Below, one piece after another: positions 44,867-54,188 of a stretch of DNA of 64,000 bases. This DNA is from Tuwongella immobilis (GTDB lineage: Bacteria; Planctomycetota; Planctomycetia; Gemmatales; Gemmataceae), in NCBI RefSeq assembly GCF_901538355.1, contig NZ_LR593887.1, positions 1,650,920 through 1,714,919 on the forward strand, written 5' to 3'. The translations under genes and the position numbers were made by a program. Numbering within the stretch: position 1 is the first letter of the stretch; the number at the start of each line of letters is the position of its first letter. The notes under the pieces are model-generated. The model ran no database searches, was not told where the DNA came from, and saw only the letters and a list, made by a program, of their open reading frames with translations.

Positions 44867-46111
44867 TCACGCGAAGCGAAGTTGCAGTTTGCCCAATCGG
44901 CTGACGGTTTCGGCCATCAAGGCATCTTCCTCGGCTTCCGTGGCGGCCATGTAGGTCACGGAGAATCGCAGGAACGGGCCAGCATCATCCCAGGGGACGC
45001 AGCAGACCGACTGTTCCGTGATGAGGAATTGCGAAGCGGCTTCTGCGTTGGCGAAGCTGCGATCTCCGGCGGCAACCGGCGATTTCACATATAAGAAATA
45101 GGTGCCACCAGGCATGCTCGCTTCGAAGCCGACCTGCTTGAGGGCCGCGACGAGTTTGGCCAGGCGGCGCTTGTACTTCGCACGCACTTGCAGCGGAATC
45201 TGCGGGTCGCGCAGCGCTGCGGCAGCCGCGTGTTGAATCGCCATGAATTGGCCGGAATCGCTGTTGTCTTTGACATCCGCAAAGGCTTGTACGATCTTGG
45301 CATGGCCGCAGACCCAACCGAGTCGCCAGCCGATCATATTGAAGCCCTTGGACATGGAATGCACTTCCACGCCCACGTCCTTCGCGCCGTCCACTTGCAA
45401 GAAGCTCAGCGGTTGGTCATCGTAGCTCAGCATGATGTGAGCCGCGTCTTGGACGATGATGACCTGATTTTCGTGGGCAAATTCGATGGCTTGCTTGTAG
45501 AAATCGCGGGTGGCGACTTTGCCGGTGGGGCTGTTGGGGTAGTTGAGCACCAGCAGCTTGGCCCGCTTGCGAATGTCGGCGGGAATCCCCTTCAGATCGG
45601 GGAAGAAGCCGTTTTCCGCCAGCAGGGGCAAGCGATGCACTTCGCCGCCGTAATAGCGGGTGTGCGTGCCCGCCACCGGGTAGCCGGGAACGGTCATCAG
45701 CGTGACATCGCCGGGATTGACGAACACCGCCGGCATCATCGCATACGCGGGCTTCGAGCCAATGGCGTGGACGATTTCCGTGGTCGGATTCAGCGACACT
45801 TGGAATTCGCGTTGCATGAATTCCGCGACGGCATCCTTGTATGCTTGAATGCCGTTATCGGCATAGCCCCGATTCTCCAGCCGATCCACTTCGCGCTTCA
45901 GCGCTTCGCGGACTTGGGCCGGGGCCATGTCGTCATTTTCGCCGATGCCGAAATCGAGAAGCTGGCGATCGGGGTAAGCGGCCAGAGCGGCGCGTTTGGC
46001 CCGTTTGATCTTCTCGAATTTGTAAATTTCCGTGCCTTTGCCGTAATTGGCTCCGCCCATGCGGTCGGCAAAGAGAGTCTGAAACCAGGGATCGGCGTCG
46101 GTCGTGGCCAT
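44867..46111 (-). CDS. class I/II PLP aminotransferase, LL-diaminopimelate aminotransferase-like
   Basis: The 414-residue protein is a fold-type I aminotransferase. The PLP lysine is in HSMSKGFNMIGWRLGWVCG, the Asp that contacts PLP in QVIIVQDAAH, and the NYPNSPTGK loop is typical of the family. LDFGIGENDDMAPAQV, KDNSDSGQFMAIQHA and YADNGIQAYKDAVAEFM resemble LL-diaminopimelate aminotransferases (DapL), the route planctomycetes are thought to use for lysine synthesis. Other activities are possible. ATG 46111 has AAGGA eight bases upstream. It begins a unit with the phosphodiesterase-like and DUF2262-like genes. Confidence 0.82.
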   Translation of the reverse strand: MATTDADPWFQTLFADRMGGANYGKGTEIYKFEKIKRAKRAALAAYPDRQLLDFGIGENDDMAPAQVREALKREVDRLENRGYADNGIQAYKDAVAEFMQREFQVSLNPTTEIVHAIGSKPAYAMMPAVFVNPGDVTLMTVPGYPVAGTHTRYYGGEVHRLPLLAENGFFPDLKGIPADIRKRAKLLVLNYPNSPTGKVATRDFYKQAIEFAHENQVIIVQDAAHIMLSYDDQPLSFLQVDGAKDVGVEVHSMSKGFNMIGWRLGWVCGHAKIVQAFADVKDNSDSGQFMAIQHAAAAALRDPQIPLQVRAKYKRRLAKLVAALKQVGFEASMPGGTYFLYVKSPVAAGDRSFANAEAASQFLITEQSVCCVPWDDAGPFLRFSVTYMAATEAEEDALMAETVSRLGKLQLRFA

Positions 46112-46304
46112 TGCGGCGGTCCTTCTCAACGGGCAAGCATTGGCATCCGCGTCTGAGATCGCGGTGGAGTTGTTGTACTCGGAATTGCTCGGCTCTCAAG
46201 CGGGGAAGGGAGGACAAAATCGAAAAATCGTGAGGGATTCACGGGGAATCGCTCACGATCGCATCGGTTCAACGGGAATAGAGTCCAGCGGCGAATCGTC
46301 CGAA

Positions 46305-47582
46305 TTATTTCCAGCGATACGCCGTCAAACCAACCAGATCCCGGATGAAGAGTTCATCGCCCGCAACCGCGAGATGGGCCCATGTCTCGGGATTGGGCAG
46401 CTTCTTTTCGGAAATGACGGTAAATTCCTTCGGGTCGGCCTTCAACAGGAACAAAATCCCGCGTTCATCCAACGCCAAAATCTTGTCACCCTGGGCAACC
46501 ATCGACCAGTATTTTCCGTATGCCTTTTCGGTGACCCAGCATTCTTTGCCGGTGGCCAATTCCAAGCAGGCGACCCGCTGATTCCGCAGATGCAGATAGA
46601 TATGGCCGTTGACCACCACTGGGGTGCTCATGTAGCCTTCGCGATTGGTCGTCCAGCGATCCGCCAAGCTGAACGATTCCCCGACCTTGTCGAGATTAAA
46701 TCCGAACGATTTCGAGCCATACGCACTCGTGAACAGCACATCGTCTTTGGCCGTCGGCGTGAGGATGTTCATGCCGCGGAACGACGGAATATCGCGGGTC
46801 CACAGCACTTTGCCGTCGTCTTTGGTGACCCCGGCGAGTTTCGAGCGCGTTTGCACCAGAATTTGCGGCTGACCGGCCACTGTGGCGAACGTGGGCGACG
46901 AAAATGCACTGCCCATCATCGCATCTTTTTCCGGCAGGACATTCCACAGCACTTTGCCGGTTTTCTTATCCAATTTCAAGAAGCCACCGCCGGCTTGCAC
47001 ATAAACGGCCGTTTCGTCCACCAGCGGCGAACAGACCATTCCGAATGCCGGAAGCGTCGATTTCAATTCCTTGACGAAATCGACCCGCCAGCGTTCTTTG
47101 CCATCGGCGGCATTCACGCAGACGAGCACATCGCGGATGCCGCCCACGAACAGCGATTCGCCATCGTAAGTGGGGGTGGCCCGAATCCAACTGCCGTTGG
47201 CCGCCGCGAAGAACGGCACGGTCATCGCGCCTTCCCACGACGATTGCCACAGCAGTTTGCCGTCTTTGCGTGAATAGGCGGAGACGACTTCGGTTTTCTT
47301 ATCAACGGTCGCAGTAGTGAAGACGCGATCGGTGGCAACGATGGTGCCGGAATAGCTGGGGCCAAGGTTATCGACTCGCCAAATTTGCTGAAAATTGCTG
47401 TCGTCGATGGTCTTGGGCCACGTGTTGCCCGGCACGATGCCATCGCGAGTGGGGCCACGCCATTGCGGCCAAGTGGCCAGCGGAGCATCTGCGGCAGCAA
47501 CCGTCGTAACACCCGCGAGCGTGGGAAATGTCCACGCTGCAGCCATCGTTTTCAGCATCGACCGGCGAGTAACCTGCGTCAT
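46305..47582 (-). CDS. exported PQQ-like beta-propeller protein
   Basis: A 425-residue exported propeller. The N-terminus has a Tat-like signal (TRRSMLKTMAAAWTFPTLAG). Then comes WPQWRGPTRDGIVPG, the usual beginning of planctomycete PQQ-like domains, and blades such as LDKKTGKVLWNVLP and SRKDGKLLWQSSWEG. It lacks the EF-hands of the other propeller in the window. No PQQ-ligand claim can be made by eye. ATG 47582 is chosen to place the signal first. The sigma-70 gene ends 67 bp upstream on the same strand. Confidence 0.85.
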   Translation of the reverse strand: MTQVTRRSMLKTMAAAWTFPTLAGVTTVAAADAPLATWPQWRGPTRDGIVPGNTWPKTIDDSNFQQIWRVDNLGPSYSGTIVATDRVFTTATVDKKTEVVSAYSRKDGKLLWQSSWEGAMTVPFFAAANGSWIRATPTYDGESLFVGGIRDVLVCVNAADGKERWRVDFVKELKSTLPAFGMVCSPLVDETAVYVQAGGGFLKLDKKTGKVLWNVLPEKDAMMGSAFSSPTFATVAGQPQILVQTRSKLAGVTKDDGKVLWTRDIPSFRGMNILTPTAKDDVLFTSAYGSKSFGFNLDKVGESFSLADRWTTNREGYMSTPVVVNGHIYLHLRNQRVACLELATGKECWVTEKAYGKYWSMVAQGDKILALDERGILFLLKADPKEFTVISEKKLPNPETWAHLAVAGDELFIRDLVGLTAYRWK

Positions 47583-47649
47583 TCGATTCGCCCCAAGTGG
47601 GTGGGAAACGGCCAAATCGTCCAAAACGGAGAGTGATACCCGATTCGAC

Positions 47650-48450
47650 TCACGCGGGTTTCGTCTCTTCGCTGAGTGCCAGTCGTAATTTGCTCAGTGC
47701 CGAAGCCTGGACTTGGCGCACGCGTTCTTTCGATAAGCCGAGCTCTTTGCCGACTTTTTCGAGCGTTTGCATGTCGGCAGTTTCGTTGAGTCGGAAGCGG
47801 CGAAGGAGAATCATCTTTTCCCGCTGCGACAACAACGGGTGATCTTCGCGGAAGAATTCGTCTAATCTGGACGTTTGCGAAGAAATCGATTCGTTTTCGG
47901 ACTCGTTGCCGGGTTCGCCATCGGAGAGCGATTCCAACGGAACCGAACGGGCCAACCAATCGGACGAAAGCCGTTGCGACAATCGGGCCAATGCGCGTAC
48001 CAAGCAAGTGTAGGCGTAGGTGCTGAAGCGGATGCCCAACCAGGGATTGTAGGCTGCAACGGCCTGAATCAGCACGATATGGCAATCGCCGATGAGATCG
48101 TCCGCACGGTTGCTCATGGCCATGCGACGGCGAACCGCTCGATAAATGAGCTTTCGATTGCCCAGAACGATGCGATCCCGCAGACGGAAGTAGATATTCT
48201 GCCAGTGGTTCTGTTCGCGGGGGCTGGTCGCCTGATGCAGCCGGAATGCCGCATAGTGCATTCGGCGGGCATGATCCCGAGTGACATCATCGGGCATGTA
48301 ACGGGATTCGTATTCGTTTTGGTCGTTTAAAATTTCGTGAGAGAAATGCTGGGCGGCATCAAGATGAGCGAAATCGGGATGATAAACGAAACTCGGCAAA
48401 CCGGCTTCGCGATTCGACCGACGTACCGTTTCAGGCTCAATCGCTGGCAT
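47650..48450 (-). CDS. sigma-70 family RNA polymerase sigma factor (non-ECF)
   Basis: The 266-residue protein has sigma region 2 (~85-150: DRIVLGNRKLIYRAVRRRMA, DDLIGDCHIVLIQAVAAYNP, RFSTYAYTCLVRALARL) and region 4 (~205-255: LSQREKMILLRRFRLNE, LEKVGKELGLSKERVRQVQA). It lacks a region 1.1 and most of region 3, so it is an alternative group 2/3-type factor rather than the housekeeping sigma. ATG 48450 has AGGA six bases before it. It is divergent from the B12-binding MerR-like regulator across a 388-bp gap; in other bacteria light-responsive B12 regulators are found beside sigma genes. Confidence 0.88.
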   Translation of the reverse strand: MPAIEPETVRRSNREAGLPSFVYHPDFAHLDAAQHFSHEILNDQNEYESRYMPDDVTRDHARRMHYAAFRLHQATSPREQNHWQNIYFRLRDRIVLGNRKLIYRAVRRRMAMSNRADDLIGDCHIVLIQAVAAYNPWLGIRFSTYAYTCLVRALARLSQRLSSDWLARSVPLESLSDGEPGNESENESISSQTSRLDEFFREDHPLLSQREKMILLRRFRLNETADMQTLEKVGKELGLSKERVRQVQASALSKLRLALSEETKPA

Positions 48451-48838
48451 TAGGTGTCCTCTTCGCAGCTCGCCTGGATCGCCTCAGCGGGCCAGTGGGA
48501 TGTTCGTCTGGCGGATGCGTGGGCGGTATCCGATTCATAAAACGATCGAAACCGGTCGTTTCGTACCCTTATCCTAACTAAGTTGGACGATTCGTCAAGA
48601 AAAATGAACGTATTTTTCCGGAAGTGGTTGTTTTTCCTACCGCCACCCCCAGGAAAGTGCTATGAATAAGCTAGGAAATGCTTGGCGACGGGATGTCTTC
48701 CAAGCGGATGGGTCGGTTGGGCCAACGCCCTAGCCCAACCCTGTGGTCACGGGATGTGCCGCGGGGCCTGTTCCGCAATGTCCCCACGTCAACGCCTGGG
48801 ATTGCTTCACGGGTGTGCAACGTGAGAACGAGACGAGT
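48451..48838. other. 388-bp divergent promoter region
   Basis: No gene supported. It separates the sigma-70 gene (minus) from the MerR/B12 regulator (plus) and should hold both promoters. A short AT-rich block at ~48580-48640 is the likeliest promoter zone. A frame open from 48743 is only the upstream extension of the regulator. Confidence 0.5.
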
Positions 48839-49834
48839 ATGAATCGCTTACCTGTTCCGGATGACCCCAACGGATCTGAACCGCAATATGTCAGCACCGC
48901 TCAGGTGGCGCGTGCCCTGGGCGTGAGTGTGACGACTGTGAAACGATGGGTGGATGAATCGATTCTGCCCGCTCACCGGACACCTGGTGGGCATCGCAAG
49001 TTGTTGATTAACGATGTGCTCCGACTGGTGCGGGAGGGGAGCTTTCCGCATGCCGATCTGGGGCAACTCCAGATTCCGCGGATGCCGGTCGAAGAGAGCG
49101 ATCCGCGTGCGCTGAGCAAGCAGCTGACCGACGCATTGCTGGCCAGCGATTCCGAAGCGGTGCGTTCGCTCATTCATGGAGCGTATCGCAACGGCGTTTC
49201 GATCGAATTTTTGGCGGATCGCATTATTGGTCCCGCGATGGCCTACGTTGGTCATCAATGGGAAGCCGGTCAGATCGGCATCATGCACGAGCATCGCAGC
49301 ACGCAAGCCTGCGTTGGTGCGCTGTACGAATTGCGTGGCATGCTGCGGATGCAGGCGGTGGACGCGAATCGTCCGGTGGCCATCTGCGGGGCACCCGAGC
49401 ATGACCACTATACGATGCCTTCGCTATTGGCCAAGTTGGTGCTGCTCGATGCGGGCTGGAATGCCATCAATTTGGGGCCGAATACACCGATGTCGGCATT
49501 CCTCGACGCGATGCATTTGTACAAACCGACTCTGATTGTGGTATCAATTAGTTATCTGCCCGATCCGCATCAGTTTTTGCAGAAGTATTCGGAATTTTAT
49601 CGCCAAGCGGAGCAGCTCGGAATCCCCGTCGCGGTTGGCGGTCGCGGGTTGACCGAGACGCTCCGAGTGAATATGCCGTACACCACCTTCGGCGATGGCT
49701 TGACGCACTTGTCCGCATTCGCGCGGACGTTGTATCGTCGGCCCCAGCGACCGCGTCGGGGACGGCCCCCTGGTTCCACTCGGCGAAATGATCTGGGCGG
49801 GATCGATGATGATGGCATGGATGGTGACGATTAA
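48839..49834 (+). CDS. MerR-type HTH regulator with B12-binding domain (CarH/LitR-like)
   Basis: The 331-residue protein has a MerR-like helix-turn-helix with a recognisable hook, VARALGVSVTTVKRWVDESI and PAHRTPGGHRKLLIND (18-60). A helical linker domain (~90-170) follows, then a Rossmann-like B12-binding domain (~178-300). Trp141 and Glu151-His152 match the adenosylcobalamin-capping W...EH motif of CarH with the same 10-residue spacing. His190 sits where the lower axial His of CarH lies, but the surrounding EHxxG is altered to HDHYTM. A light- or cobalamin-sensing repressor is inferred. A basic tail (PQRPRRGRPPGSTRRN) follows. ATG 48839; a frame open further upstream lacks domains. Confidence 0.85.
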   Translation: MNRLPVPDDPNGSEPQYVSTAQVARALGVSVTTVKRWVDESILPAHRTPGGHRKLLINDVLRLVREGSFPHADLGQLQIPRMPVEESDPRALSKQLTDALLASDSEAVRSLIHGAYRNGVSIEFLADRIIGPAMAYVGHQWEAGQIGIMHEHRSTQACVGALYELRGMLRMQAVDANRPVAICGAPEHDHYTMPSLLAKLVLLDAGWNAINLGPNTPMSAFLDAMHLYKPTLIVVSISYLPDPHQFLQKYSEFYRQAEQLGIPVAVGGRGLTETLRVNMPYTTFGDGLTHLSAFARTLYRRPQRPRRGRPPGSTRRNDLGGIDDDGMDGDD

Positions 49835-49852
49835 ACCAGGCCGATCAACGCA

Positions 49853-49878
49853 AAACGGGAGCATGGAAGCTCCCGTTT
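49853..49878. terminator. bidirectional terminator hairpin
   Basis: Bases 49853-49862 pair perfectly with 49869-49878 (10 bp, 6-base loop). It lies between the convergent MerR/B12 regulator and cupredoxin-like genes. The right arm ends in TTT and the complementary strand ends in TTTT, so it can work for both sides. Confidence 0.8.
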
Positions 49879-49913
49879 CTCATTGCATGCCCCTTCGATC
49901 GACTTTCCGATCA

Positions 49914-50864
49914 TCACTTCGATTTTGCGTCCGGCGATCCTGCCGGATCGAGCATCGGCATGGGTGGTGTTGGCAACGGTGCGGGCATCTGAATCGTCAG
50001 CGGCAGATTCAGGGTCCCATCCGCAGGAACCGTGATCGGCTGGCCAGTTTTGGGGACACTCAGTTGGCCTTGTTCGTGCCAAACGCTGAAGGTCAGTTCC
50101 GAACCGGCGGGCACATGTTTGATTTCAAATCGTCCATTGGCATCGGTGACGGCAGAGTAGGGGTGATCGAATGCCCAAACGAAGCCGCGCATCCAGCGAT
50201 GCAAACTACAATTCACGGTCATGACGTTGCGATCCGATTTCAGGCGGAAGGCTTGCTCGGAAGGCTTGCCGCCCGGCACTTTGGCAGGAATCGTGGTGAT
50301 TTGCGAGGAATTCTGAGCGATACTGCCGAGAATTTCGGCGGAGTGAACGACCGGCGAATCGTTGCGGATGACCAGCAGTTGCGAAGTAGACCGCAGCTTA
50401 TTGGCTTGGGCATCGTAATATTCGGGGAACATGGTCACCACCCGCGGCGTGAAGGCGCATTTCGGTTGGTCCATGTGGACTTCATCGGTCCAAGTCTTCT
50501 GCGCGTCGGGCGGGAGCGGGAAGAAACTCCCCTTCGGCGGCTTGACCCACACCACGACATTGGCCACGCCACGATTCGTTGGATTGACCACCCACGATTC
50601 ATCCATCAAATCCTTGGACTGGCAATGCGGGGCATGCGGGTGGTCGCCCATGGCAATCGGTTTCATCAACGGAGGGGTGCCGTCAAAGGTCACCACGCCT
50701 GTGATGGTCCCATATCCCTTCGCTTCGACGGGAGTGAGGACCGGCCCGGAGGCTTCCGGTTCGGTCACGATTGCGACGCCGTTCGAGCCGCCTCGATTAC
50801 ACCCCAGACTGAGCATCGCCAAGCCCAAGGTCCAAACACCGAGCAGTCGAACGGTTCGTCGCAT
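49914..50864 (-). CDS. cupredoxin-like lipoprotein, paralogue of the next gene
   Basis: The 316-residue protein has a lipoprotein signal ending LSLGC (Cys22) and a cupredoxin-like domain. The putative copper site is His in DSPVVHSAEI, then Cys, His and Met in TVNCSLHRWM (C-x2-H-x2-M). After it is a carboxypeptidase-regulatory-like segment (AVTDANGRFEIKHVPAG) and a Pro-rich tail. This set recurs in the next gene, so the two are tandem duplicates. Planctomycete proteins of this type are often annotated as methylamine-utilisation or plastocyanin-like. ATG 50864 has GGAG seven bases before it. The two genes are separated by 36 bp and probably co-transcribed. Confidence 0.75.
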   Translation of the reverse strand: MRRTVRLLGVWTLGLAMLSLGCNRGGSNGVAIVTEPEASGPVLTPVEAKGYGTITGVVTFDGTPPLMKPIAMGDHPHAPHCQSKDLMDESWVVNPTNRGVANVVVWVKPPKGSFFPLPPDAQKTWTDEVHMDQPKCAFTPRVVTMFPEYYDAQANKLRSTSQLLVIRNDSPVVHSAEILGSIAQNSSQITTIPAKVPGGKPSEQAFRLKSDRNVMTVNCSLHRWMRGFVWAFDHPYSAVTDANGRFEIKHVPAGSELTFSVWHEQGQLSVPKTGQPITVPADGTLNLPLTIQMPAPLPTPPMPMLDPAGSPDAKSK

Positions 50865-50900
50865 GGAATCACTCCGAAGCGTCAGGAACAAGAAAGTCGA

Positions 50901-51704
50901 TTAGTTCTTGGACAGTTCGAGTTTGCCGAGGTCGGTGACGGTCCCGGTGACTTCGATCACCTTACCCGCACGTCCTTCGCGACCGCCAAGGTAGCCCGCA
51001 CCTTCATGCCAAATGAAGATCCGCACTTTGCCCTTGGGGGCATTCTTGATTTCGAACTTGCCATCGGCATCCGTAACCGCGAAATAGCCGTGATCGAAAA
51101 CACGCATGTAGGCATTCATCCACGGGTGGACATTGCAATTGATGGTCATCGGCAGCGTATCCGCGACCAGATCGGTGAAGGTGTGAACGCCCGACTTCGA
51201 CGGTAACGAAATGTTGCCCGACCCGTTCGACTTGCTATTCCACTGCACGTTATGGGCCACCGGCGAGCTATTCTTCACCAACACCTTGGTGCCCGCTTGA
51301 ACGGCCAGCACGTGCGGTTCGAATTCGCAGCAGGGTTGATCGATCACCTTTTCGCCGCCACCTTTGGCCATGCTGGGGTGGATCTGTTCGGGGGCGAACT
51401 TGGCGTTCTTCGTGGTGGAATCCGGTCCCAGCCAAACGAAGACGTTCTTGATGCCTTTGTTCTTTTGGTTGATGACCCATTGCGGGTTCAGAATCGGGCC
51501 ACGATCGCCGCGATCACCGACGCAGTGGGCCTTATCTTGGGTAATTTCGACGGGCATCGCCGCGAACGGCTCGCCGCTGAACACGATCTGACCGCTCACG
51601 GAGCCCCATTGGCTATCTTCGGCCGCGATCGATTTGACGGGGGCGGTCGCCCAGCTGAGGCCGACGATCGACATCAGCAACAGTCCCAAAGCGAGGTTAC
51701 GCAT
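50901..51704 (-). CDS. exported cupredoxin-like protein
   Basis: The 267-residue protein has a signal peptide (residues 1-20, LALGLLLMSIVGLSWATA). The same two-part domain as its neighbour follows: a cupredoxin-like half with SSPVAHNVQW and INCNVHPWM (C-x2-H-x2-M) and a beta-rich half with AVTDADGKFEIKNAPKGKV. The cysteine, histidines and methionine suggest a type 1 copper site for electron transfer in the periplasm. It is the first gene of the pair; AGGAG lies nine bases before ATG 51704. The neighbour has a longer tail and lipid anchor, which may split roles into free and anchored. Confidence 0.76.
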   Translation of the reverse strand: MRNLALGLLLMSIVGLSWATAPVKSIAAEDSQWGSVSGQIVFSGEPFAAMPVEITQDKAHCVGDRGDRGPILNPQWVINQKNKGIKNVFVWLGPDSTTKNAKFAPEQIHPSMAKGGGEKVIDQPCCEFEPHVLAVQAGTKVLVKNSSPVAHNVQWNSKSNGSGNISLPSKSGVHTFTDLVADTLPMTINCNVHPWMNAYMRVFDHGYFAVTDADGKFEIKNAPKGKVRIFIWHEGAGYLGGREGRAGKVIEVTGTVTDLGKLELSKN

Positions 51705-51937
51705 GGACGTATGCTCCTGAGAGGTAGGTGGCACTTGCCATCGGTGGGGAGAGTCGGAACTACCGATATTTTCAGGGCTTTCGGAGGTTCCGTCAACACG
51801 CCACCACGAAATTTATCGATTCCAAATCATTCATCCATCGAACATTCCGTCAGGTGAATCAGCCTGTGATTCACTCCGACGGTCGCACAAGCGGGATGCA
51901 ATCGACGCGACGATTGCCAAATCGATTGCTCTTCGGA

Positions 51938-52729
51938 TCAGGCTTCGGGGGGTTGTTTCGCGGCTTGCAAGTAGGTCAGCACTCGAGCATGCAACTGGCC
52001 ATTGCTGGCGAGCACATCCGGGCGGTGAATCGTCGGTTCGTTATCCCAGTCGGTAAAGCGACCGCCCGCTTCTTCCACCAGCACCTTCGTGGCCGCCACA
52101 TCCCACGGGTTGACCCCATGCTCAACCATCAGATCGACTGCGCCTTGGGCCACTAGCACAAACCCGTAGAAATCGCCAAACCCGCGTTGGCGTCCCGTGT
52201 CGCCATACAGCTTCAAAAAGCAGTCCGCTTTGCCCGCGCGTTGGAACCATCCCATGCTCGAATAGGCCAGCACCGATTGCGACAAATCGGTCACCGACGA
52301 GACGCGAATCCGCTTGGAATCCCGATACGCACCGTTCCCCTTCAAGGCATGGAAGGTCTGATCGAACGTGGGAATGTAGACCACCCCGCCGATCTGTTCG
52401 TTGCGGTATTCCAGGCCAATCAGCGTTGCCCAGATGGGAATGCCTCGCACAAAACTCTTGGTACCGTCGATGGGATCAATAATCCAGCGAAAGCCACTGC
52501 TGCTGGGTTGATCGCCGTATTCTTCGCCCAGGAAGCCATCTTGCGGAAAAAACTTTGACACCAATCCACGGATTCGCTCCTCGGCGGAACGATCCGCAAT
52601 CGTCACGGGCGAATCATCCGATTTTCGCTCCACTTCCAGCGGATGCTCGAAGTAGCTCATCGCCAGTTTTCCCGCCTGATGAGCCGCTTCAATCGCCAAT
52701 TCGTATCGGGATCGCCATTCGGGATTCAT
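51938..52729 (-). CDS. inositol-monophosphatase-family phosphatase
   Basis: The 263-residue protein has the Mg-dependent FIG-superfamily motifs: the metal-binding Glu pair in LGEEYGDQ, WIIDPIDGTKSFVRG, and VNPWDVAATKVLVEEAGG. Members hydrolyse inositol phosphates, histidinol phosphate, fructose-1,6-bisphosphate or PAP; the sequence DGTKSFVRG (rather than DGTxNF) is common in histidinol-phosphatase-type (HisN-like) members, but substrate cannot be fixed. Start ATG 52729 has GGAG five bases upstream. It is divergent from chrA across 111 bp. Confidence 0.88.
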   Translation of the reverse strand: MNPEWRSRYELAIEAAHQAGKLAMSYFEHPLEVERKSDDSPVTIADRSAEERIRGLVSKFFPQDGFLGEEYGDQPSSSGFRWIIDPIDGTKSFVRGIPIWATLIGLEYRNEQIGGVVYIPTFDQTFHALKGNGAYRDSKRIRVSSVTDLSQSVLAYSSMGWFQRAGKADCFLKLYGDTGRQRGFGDFYGFVLVAQGAVDLMVEHGVNPWDVAATKVLVEEAGGRFTDWDNEPTIHRPDVLASNGQLHARVLTYLQAAKQPPEA

Positions 52730-52840
52730 GCCAGCTCCGTCAAAATCTGCGGTGAGGTCTGTGGGGTTAGAATGCGATTCCCGACTCCGCTGTCAAGCCA
52801 TAAAACAACCGCATCGCGTCACCTTGCGGAGAAATCGACC

Positions 52841-54130
52841 ATGTCCGACCCGGAATTCTCGAAATCGCTCGCCGCAAGTTCCCCCGCCGAAACCCCACCC
52901 CATCGCGTTTCATTGGGGGAAATCGCGTCTGTCTTCCTACAATTGGGGGCGACTGCTTTCGGCGGCCCCGCCGCGCACTTAGCCCGCATGGAAGAAGAAC
53001 TCGTTCGCCGACGCGGGTGGATCACCCACGCCGAGTTTCTCGATCTACTTGGTGCAACCAACCTGATTCCCGGCCCGAATTCCACCGAAATGGCCATCCA
53101 CATCGGCGGCAAACTCGCCGGGTGGCGCGGGCTGATTGTCGCGGGCGTCGGCTTCATTCTGCCCGCCATGCTCATGGTGATTCTGCTTGCCGCGTTCTAT
53201 GTGCGATTCCACGCCGTGCCTGTGTTCACTGGCATCCTCGACGGTGTCAAACCAGTGCTGATTGTCGTCGTTCTGCAAGCGATTCTGAAGCTCGGCCAAG
53301 CCGCCATTCGCACGCAACGCCTTGCCATGCTTGCCGTTGCGATTCTGGCAGCTCTCATCCTCGGCGGGCATGAGTTGCTGGTGTTGGTCGGTGCGGGGTG
53401 GCTGATGGCCGTGCTGGCCGCCTGCCGATTGCCGCCATCCTCGATGCCGGAGCGTGGGACCGTGCCAATTCTCGGGGCACTCACACTGGTGCTCCTGCTC
53501 ATCGTCGGCGGAATCCTTGCCGGGCGAATGCTCACCACCGACCCATCCATTGTGACTTCTCCCTCAACCGAGCATGGGCCAATTCTCGCAACCAACTCCC
53601 CAAGCGAATTCCGCTTGGAGTCGATGGCGGCGGTTCTGCTGAAAATCGGTGCGGTTTTGTTCGGTTCCGGGTATGTGTTGCTGGCCTACCTGCGGGCGGA
53701 TTTCGTCGAGCGTCGCGGCTGGATCAGCGAAACGCAACTGCTGGACGCCATTGCCATTGGGCAAATCACCCCCGGTCCAGTCTCCACCACGGCGACATTT
53801 CTGGGATATCTCCTCGCCGGAATTCCTGGGGCCATCGTGGCGACCGTGGCGATTTTTCTCCCGGCATTTGTCTTTGTGGCAATCAGCGGCCCATGGATTC
53901 CGCGCATGCGGGAGTCGCGGCTCATGGGGGCATTTCTGGACGGCGTCAATGTCGCTTCGGTCGGTCTGATGCTCATGGTGGCGTGGGAACTCGCCCGATC
54001 CGCGTTGCTCGATCTGCCGACCATCCTCGTGGCGATTGTGTCGGGAATCCTGCTGTTTGGGACGCGAATCAATTCGACCTGGCTGATGCTGGCGGGCGGG
54101 ATTTTCGGACTCATCCGCACTGTCTGTTGA
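52841..54130 (+). CDS. chrA: chromate transporter (two-domain ChrA)
   Basis: The 429-residue membrane protein has the two homologous CHR domains. Domain 1 has FLQLGATAFGGPAAHLARME, RRGWITHAEFLDLLGATNLI and PGPNSTEMAIHIG. Domain 2 has RRGWISETQLLDAIAIGQIT and PGPVSTTATFLGY. ChrA expels chromate or related oxyanions using the membrane potential. ATG 52841 has GGAG nine bases upstream; the open frame before it (64 extra codons) reads through the divergent promoter and is not coding. No chrB regulator is near. Confidence 0.93.
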   Translation: MSDPEFSKSLAASSPAETPPHRVSLGEIASVFLQLGATAFGGPAAHLARMEEELVRRRGWITHAEFLDLLGATNLIPGPNSTEMAIHIGGKLAGWRGLIVAGVGFILPAMLMVILLAAFYVRFHAVPVFTGILDGVKPVLIVVVLQAILKLGQAAIRTQRLAMLAVAILAALILGGHELLVLVGAGWLMAVLAACRLPPSSMPERGTVPILGALTLVLLLIVGGILAGRMLTTDPSIVTSPSTEHGPILATNSPSEFRLESMAAVLLKIGAVLFGSGYVLLAYLRADFVERRGWISETQLLDAIAIGQITPGPVSTTATFLGYLLAGIPGAIVATVAIFLPAFVFVAISGPWIPRMRESRLMGAFLDGVNVASVGLMLMVAWELARSALLDLPTILVAIVSGILLFGTRINSTWLMLAGGIFGLIRTVC

Positions 54131-54188
54131 GTCGCATTCCAAGGGCGAATCGAGCGGAAATCGAATTCCGTCTTGCGATCGCTGGCAG

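Noticed and set aside
46104-47273. 389-codon plus-strand frame across the PQQ-like gene
   Set aside because: Antisense of a clear beta-propeller gene, no binding site, no recognisable motif.
48570-48600. short palindrome AACT-A-AGTT as operator of the B12 regulator
   Set aside because: Only nine bases with poor flanks; such sites arise by chance and no second copy was found.
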